NCBI RefSeq assembly: GCF_910592395.1
Contig: NC_088315.1
Coordinates: forward strand, 3,474,501-3,538,500
DNA: 64,000 bases
Direction: 5' to 3'
Source: Lineus longissimus
Lineage: Eukaryota; Nemertea; Pilidiophora; Heteronemertea; Lineidae
Below, in pieces: positions 58,561 to 64,000 of the stretch. The notes under the pieces were generated by a model. The model was not told the DNA's origin. It did no database searches and saw only the letters and a list, made by a program, of their open reading frames with translations. A program made the position numbers and the translations under genes. How positions within the stretch are numbered: the stretch's first letter is position 1; each line of letters opens with the position of its first letter.

Positions 58561-58566
58561 ATGGTG

Positions 58567-59668
58567 AGGGGAAGGACGCGGCTGTCTGCATCCAGAGTGG
58601 TTAGGGGTGGGACGCTTCTGGTCCACTGCATCCAGAGTGGTTAGGGGAGGGACAAGGCTGGTCCACTGCATCCAGAGTGGTTAGGGGAGGGACAAGGCTG
58701 GTCCACTGCATCCAGAGTGGTTAGGGGTGGGACGCTTCTGGTCCACTGCATCCAGAGTGGTTAGGGGGGGGGACAAGGCTGGTCCACTGCATCCAGAGTG
58801 GTTAGGGGGGACAAGGCTGGTCCACTGCATCCAGAGTGGTTAGGGGAGGGACAAAGCTGGTCCACTGCATCCAGAGTGGTTAGGGGAGGGACAAGGCTGG
58901 TCCACTGCATCCAGAGTGGTTAGGGGGGACAAGGCTGGTCCACTGCATCCAGAGTGGTTAGGGGAGGGACAAAGCTGGTCCACTGCATCCAGAGTGGTTA
59001 GGGGGGATAAGGCTGGTCCACTGCATCCAGAGTGGTTAGGGGGGACAAGGCTGGTCCACTGCATCCAGAGTGGTTAGGGGGGACGCGGCTGGTCCACTGC
59101 ATCCAGAGTGGTTAGGGGTGGGACGCTTCTGGTCCACTGCATCCAGAGTGGTTAGGGGGGGGGACAAGGCTGGTCCACTGCATCCAGAGTGGTTAGGGGA
59201 GGGACAAGGCTGGTCCACTGCATCCAGAGTGGTTAGGGGTGGGACGCTTCTGGTCCACTGCATCCAGAGTGGTTGGGGGGGGGACAAGGCTGGTCCACTG
59301 CATCCAGAGTGGTTAGGGGAGGGACAAGGCTGGTCCACTGCATCCAGAGTGGTTAGGGGGGACAAGGCTGGTCCACTGCATCCAGAGTGGTTAGGGGGGG
59401 GACAAGGCTGGTCCACTGCATCCAGAGTGGTTAGGGGAGGGACAAGGCTGGTCCACTGCATCCAGAGTGGTTAGGGGTGGGACGCTTCTGGTCCACTGCA
59501 TCCAGAGTGGTTAGGGGTGGGACGCTTCTGGTCCACTGCATCCAGAGTGGTTAGGGGAGGGACAAGGCTGGTCCACTGCATCCAGAGTGGTTAGGGGGGA
59601 CAAGGCTGGTCCACTGCATCCAGAGTGGTTAGGGGAGGGACAAGGCTGGTCCACTGCATCCAGAGTGT
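58567..59668. repeat. ~40-bp G-rich minisatellite, about 27 copies
   Basis: Unit gcatccagagtggttagggg, then a variable G run, then gacaaggctggtccact or gacgcttctggtccact. Length variation lies mostly in the G run (4 to 9 G). Two main internal variants (acaaggctgg and acgcttctgg) are interspersed. Apparent ORFs on both strands come from the repeat. Confidence 0.95.
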
Positions 59669-60457
59669 ATGAATGCTCTAGCTCTCATGTTTTTTTAAAA
59701 TCTATTATTGCATTGAGGTAATCTTAGCTGATTCGCAGGTCTTGAGACAAAATCTCACATTTTGCAAACGGTTATTGATGCATTGATCCATGGCTAAATC
59801 GAGAGGGGCTGGATTGATTTATGGTCTACTGATTATGGCTCCATTAGTCGATTCTGATGTTTTGTCGACTTACTGACGTCATGCCTGTTGGCTGCTTCTG
59901 AGTAACAGTGGGTGCTTTATTATGGGATGGCACATAACTTGTGGTCTCCGTAAGCGAGATTGTTTCAGTGAGGGAAACCAATCACTCCAATCAGAAAGCC
60001 CACATTGCCATCCCATAATTGATTCTGTTTCTGTCCGAGTCCAACTGTACCAGAGACAGGTGCACTTATAGGACATCACAACCCCTGCCAGACTAATTAT
60101 TCGATGATGACTGTAATATAGAATGTTGATCGATTGTTTTTAGGTGTTAGGCATATTTATATGATTCATATATGTCCTGTTTGACCCATGTGTATATATT
60201 GTACTGTATCAGTGCAAGATGAAGTTAAAAACAAACCCAATGTATCCCATGATGCCGTGTTAGCATGAGAGCAGTATGCTGTACCATAGCATAGCTTGTA
60301 ATGGACGCCCTTGTCATACTGTGATCTGGCCAGCTACAAAAATCAATATCCCCTCCCCACAAACAGCATCGCCATCAGGACACCTATCTACTACACTAGC
60401 TCATGAATGACAACAGGTCTAGCCCAGCAGCATTGTTTGGTTGCTATGGTACTCAAC
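59669..60457. other. Spacer between two minisatellites
   Basis: No ORF or motif of note; probably intronic or upstream of the tetraspanin gene. Confidence 0.5.
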
Positions 60458-60890
60458 TCATCTTGATCACCTTTGGGAATCGATGCGCTTGTGTCGGCTG
60501 CTCCAGATCACCTTCGGGAATCTATGTACTTGTCTCGGCTGCTCCAGATCACCTTCGGGAATCTATGTACTTGTCTCGGCTGCTCCAGATCACCTTCGGG
60601 AATCTATGTACTTGTCTCGGCTGCTCCAGATCACCTTCGGGAATCTATGTACTTGTCTCGGCTGCTCCAGATCACCTTCGGGAGTCTATGTACTTGTCTT
60701 GGCTGCTCCAGATCACCTTCGGGAATCTATGTATTTGTCTCGGCTGCTCCAGATCACCTTCGGGAATCTATGTACTTGTCTCGGCTGCTCCAGATCACCT
60801 TCGGGAATCTATGTACTTGTCTCGGCTGCTCCAGATCACCTTCGGGAATCTATGTACTTGTCTCGGCTGCTCCAGATCCCCTCAAAAGTG
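60458..60890. repeat. 41-bp minisatellite, about 10 copies
   Basis: Unit ctccagatcaccttcgggaa followed by tctatgtacttgtctcggctg. The first copy is diverged, the rest nearly identical. The 41-bp length and absence of stops make all three + frames open, producing three overlapping spurious ORFs. It ends about 55 bp before the splice acceptor of the first tetraspanin coding exon. Confidence 0.95.
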
Positions 60891-60965
60891 ACGAGTCTAC
60901 CCCAGGTGTGTGGTGTGTTGACAAGATTCCTCTCTTCTCTTTGCAGATAAAATCAAACAGACAAG

Positions 60966-63187
60966 ATGGCGATAGGATGTGGACCAAAATGTGCGAAAGT
61001 GCTACTGATAATCTTCAACTTCATCTTCTGGGTAGGTCCTTTTATTGAGGAAGGCCATTGCTCAAAGAAGCCTTTTTGAGCATAGCGGTTAGTCACAACC
61101 CTGAAATGGTCTTCAGCTTGCAGTATTACAGTGTGACTTGATGTTAGCAGATAAATTACATTTTATCGAATTGTATAGAAGTTGTCATGATGTTGACACA
61201 CTGTTGTGAGAAGTCATGTGGACCCATCACTTACCAAGGGTGCAAGGAGTTCCCTGCAATATCTTTGTCGAAGTGGAGGCAGATAAGGTGCTCCTTAAGT
61301 TGATATAGTGTGGTATTGGGCTGTATTTGTCAATTTGAGATTTGGGAGATTAGTCTTGTCGAGATTATTTCATTCTACATCACTCTGACAGCACCTTTGG
61401 TTATTTCAGCTCTCTGGAGCAGCAATCCTAGGTGTCGGTATCTACCTAATCGTGGATACGACGATTGTGCGATACCTCGAGATCATCCAGGTCAGCAGTA
61501 ACGACCCCTACCTGAAGACCGCGGCGTTTATCCTCATTGGTATAGGCGCGTTTGTCTTCGTGGTGGGATTCTTTGGATGTTGCGGGGCGATTAAGGAGAG
61601 CAAGTGCATGCTGGGAATGGTAAGTTTTCGACTGATCTCCTTTCATGGTTGGAAAGTTTCAAATTGAAAATGTGGAAACTAGCATGACCTGAGAATTTTA
61701 CCCAGGTTAGAGCACGCCAAAATCTGCACCATTTGTCAGTAGTAGGATTTGTGAGGTAGGAGCTCCAGGCCTAGTCTTTCAAGGCAAATCCTCAGTGAAT
61801 GGCTGGCAATATATATCCGACACAACACAGAAATTTGATAAAAGGGTCACATCTTGTCTGCCTTATTTCAGTACATCTTCTTCCTGGTGATCGTGATGGC
61901 AGGAGAGCTCGCAGCTGGTGTTCTTGTGGCAGTTTATAAGGATAAGGTAAATGAGATTACTAATGGTTTCTGTAACAGTCAATGGTAGTTATATGAAGCT
62001 ACACCACATGTGTAACAACACTCTGGACACTGAAGAATCACTTCTCCACCTTGCAGAGAATCAGGCAGCAGGATTGAAAATAGAATAACAAGACATGCAA
62101 ATCTTCAGATTATGATATTTCTCACACGATTATTTCAGATAACAAAGGAACTCCAGAAAGGCATGCAGACACAGATCAAGGAGAAATACGGGAATGGGAC
62201 GGCATTCGATGCTGCGTGGGATCTTCTTCAGTTTGAGGTGAGAGGCTGAACTGGTCAATGGAAGTTACAGAGCGCTGTACCATATTGTTATGGATTACTC
62301 TGCCCTGGCAGAAATTTGGGAGACTGGTTCAATAAGTCCAATTGGCACCAAACTGTATTGAACGTCGTTGATTCTTTCATGAGCAAACGCAGTGGATGTT
62401 GGAGTCATATTCTCATCTCTTTCCATTTTTCAGAGGAAATGTTGCGGAGCCAAGGACATCAAGGATTATGATGGTGCCATCTATAAGGATATGAAGACTG
62501 GAGTAAGTTGTTGATTGTGTGATGGGTATAATGTAGTGTATGAAGTATAGAAACAAATAGATGTGTTGGGCACCTGGAATTTGAAAAATACTTTGAGAGA
62601 CTGGCGTCCTGTTCTAGACTGGTTGTGACCATGCTTGAATATTTTAAAACAAACGAATAAACATTTATAAAAGGGACTTCCGATATGCACGAGGCATTGT
62701 CTGACATACATTGAACGAATGTTAAATTGACAGAGGGCACTGTGGTCACATGGGTTCTAACTATACCATCACTTTGCATGCAACACTAATTATTCCATTT
62801 AGAGCACAAAAAATGATATTATCCCCCGTTCCTGCTGTGTGGCCAAAGACGGGGTGAAAGCGGAGAAAGCTCCCAGCCTCACTAATGATGACTTGAAGGA
62901 CTACACCACATGTATAAAACAAGCAGACAATTTCATCGCTGGGACGACGGACACTCTCAATGCTAAGGTCATCCATACAAAAGTAAGTTCAATAATCGCT
63001 AACATTTCCGGCCCTGTTTCAGAATAAGGTTATCCCACGTTCGTGCTGCCCGCCTAAAGATGGCGTCAAACCCGAGAAAGCGTCCAATTTGACTAATGCG
63101 AACTTGAAGAGTTATGATGAGTGCGTAAAGGAGGCAAATAATTTCATTGGTGGGAAACAGGTTGATGGTAAAAAGATCTGGAAAAAT
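60966..63187 (+). CDS. Tetraspanin, 5' part with duplicated loop exon
   Basis: Exons, all phase 0: 60966-61031, 61410-61619, 61872-61946, 62139-62237, 62434-62502, then 62803-62982 and 63023-63187 as alternatives. The coding exon is preceded by an acceptor at 60946 and 19 bases of 5' UTR. It encodes CGPKCAKVLLIIFNFIFW (TM1), LSGAAILGVGIYLIV, a small loop, TM2 with GFFGCCGAIKESKCMLGM, TM3 (YIFFLVIVMAGELAAGV) and the large loop with the hallmark CCG (RKCCGAKD). Each of the last two exons encodes PRSCC and a further Cys plus NFI. TM4 must lie beyond 64000. The product would be a four-pass plasma-membrane or endosomal organiser. The subfamily (CD63/CD9-like) is not resolved. Confidence 0.93.
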
Positions 63188-64000
63188 GTAAGGCCACTTG
63201 AAATATGAATTTGCGTGACTGTCCTGTTTTGCCAAGCATTTCACATGGTTTTGAGCATGCATTTTATTTCTTTCGTATGTTTTGGGATCTGTTAATATAA
63301 CTAACTGAAATACCAGTGTTAATTTCTTTGTGCAGTATAAGTGTTTACCATGCTCTGCATCATCTTGGCATGACATTGGAAACCGCAGAGGTACCTGTCG
63401 ATATGACTCGAGGACCAATTGGAACAAATGAACCATTCAAATACCATTATCAGCCAGTTCTACAAAAATTCAATTGATTACCTCTGGAAGATTCCACTAG
63501 AGTACCATTTGATTTCACTGATATGCCATTGGATTCCCCTTGGATACCATTTGCTAACACTAGAATGCCATTTACTAACACTGGAATACCAATGAATTTC
63601 ACTTGATTATCATTTGCTTCTGCTGGAACACTATTGGCTACCATTGGAATACCATTGGTAGGTCAGTCCTACTGCCAGAATACCCCTACCCGGTGTTGAT
63701 TAAAACCTCCCTGCTAGAACTGAACTGCACGATAAGTGCGTACAACTAGACATGCACACCCTGCATGGAAATGATTTGTAAATTAAAGTCTGAAGTGAAA
63801 CTTCTGGGAGTTGTGTGGAAATCCGTAGTGAAAATACCAAATAAATGAAACGCCTACAATACATCACCCGGTACCCTTAAAATCCCCCAGCAAGTAAAGT
63901 AATGTTAGTCTTTTTTCTTTGCCTTGCATACAGTGATATCTTTTATTTACCATATCCAGTTGCCTTGTAGTTTTGCATAATATGGCATGATTGTACTTAA
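63188..64000. other. Intron of the tetraspanin gene
   Basis: Starts with the donor gtaagg after the second loop exon. No TM4-type exon (hydrophobic helix after a GC motif) is present, so the intron runs out of the window. Contains the 21-bp repeat listed next. Confidence 0.7.
63505..63660. repeat. 21-bp degenerate tandem repeat, about 7-8 copies
   Basis: Unit ccatttgctaacactagaatg with variants. Because 21 is a multiple of three, the minus strand stays open as a heptapeptide repeat (for example GILVLAN, GISVKSN), but it lies in an intron and is likely noncoding. Confidence 0.75.

Noticed and set aside
59036-59474. Repetitive ORFs on both strands (LDAVDQPCP-type repeats)
   Set aside because: Produced by the 40-bp minisatellite; no start context, splice sites or non-repeat sequence.
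60403-61048. Three overlapping 160-190-aa ORFs
   Set aside because: They are the three frames of one 41-bp repeat; only the last one touches the real tetraspanin exon, in a different frame.
63338-63429. Possible extra tetraspanin exon after gtgcag
   Set aside because: Open in phase 0 but short, ends in a stop, lacks a TM4 helix and has no similarity to a tetraspanin C-terminus.
1-64000. CRISPR arrays, bacterial operons or prophage
   Set aside because: The spaced repeats are true head-to-tail minisatellites without unique spacers, and the window is clearly eukaryotic with GT-AG introns.

Overview
This is a eukaryotic genomic window, most likely from a marine bilaterian invertebrate. The evidence is spliceosomal introns with GT/AG borders, a tetraspanin gene, a neuropeptide-precursor gene with KR and GKR processing sites, abundant minisatellites, and an integrated Polinton/Maverick. 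The phylum cannot be fixed from the sequence alone.

Positions 1-18900 are a nearly complete, apparently intact Polinton (Maverick, adintovirus-like). Its left terminus lies just outside the window. Bases 1-116 are a perfect inverted copy of 18739-18854. The element carries the full set expected of a self-synthesising virus-like transposon: protein-primed family B DNA polymerase, packaging ATPase, DDE integrase with a chromodomain, penton-like minor capsid protein, double-jelly-roll-type major capsid protein and adenain-like protease. It also carries a small hydrophobic-tailed basic protein, a basic minor capsid candidate, a membrane protein and several unassigned ORFs. Genes from 10035 to 16360 are packed on the + strand with ATGA stop-start overlaps. 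The gene upstream of the polymerase is split into four exons with three phase-1 introns. It ends in an overlap with the polymerase frame, and that overlap contains a classic -1 frameshift heptamer (TTTTTTA) in the correct phase.

Positions 18900-41100 are mostly noncoding host DNA with scattered repeats: a tRNA-like remnant, a small TIR element, diverged duplications and microsatellites. Positions 41427-44159 hold two coding exons of a neuropeptide precursor with a repeated NGWxxxY-amide motif. Positions 45800-49200 are a nest of inverted and direct repeats. Three minisatellites follow, with units of 23, 40 and 41 bp. Positions 60966-63187 are the 5' coding part of a tetraspanin gene. Its large-extracellular-loop exon is duplicated in tandem with only 40 bases between the copies, a layout expected for mutually exclusive splicing. 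The final transmembrane exon of that gene lies beyond the window.
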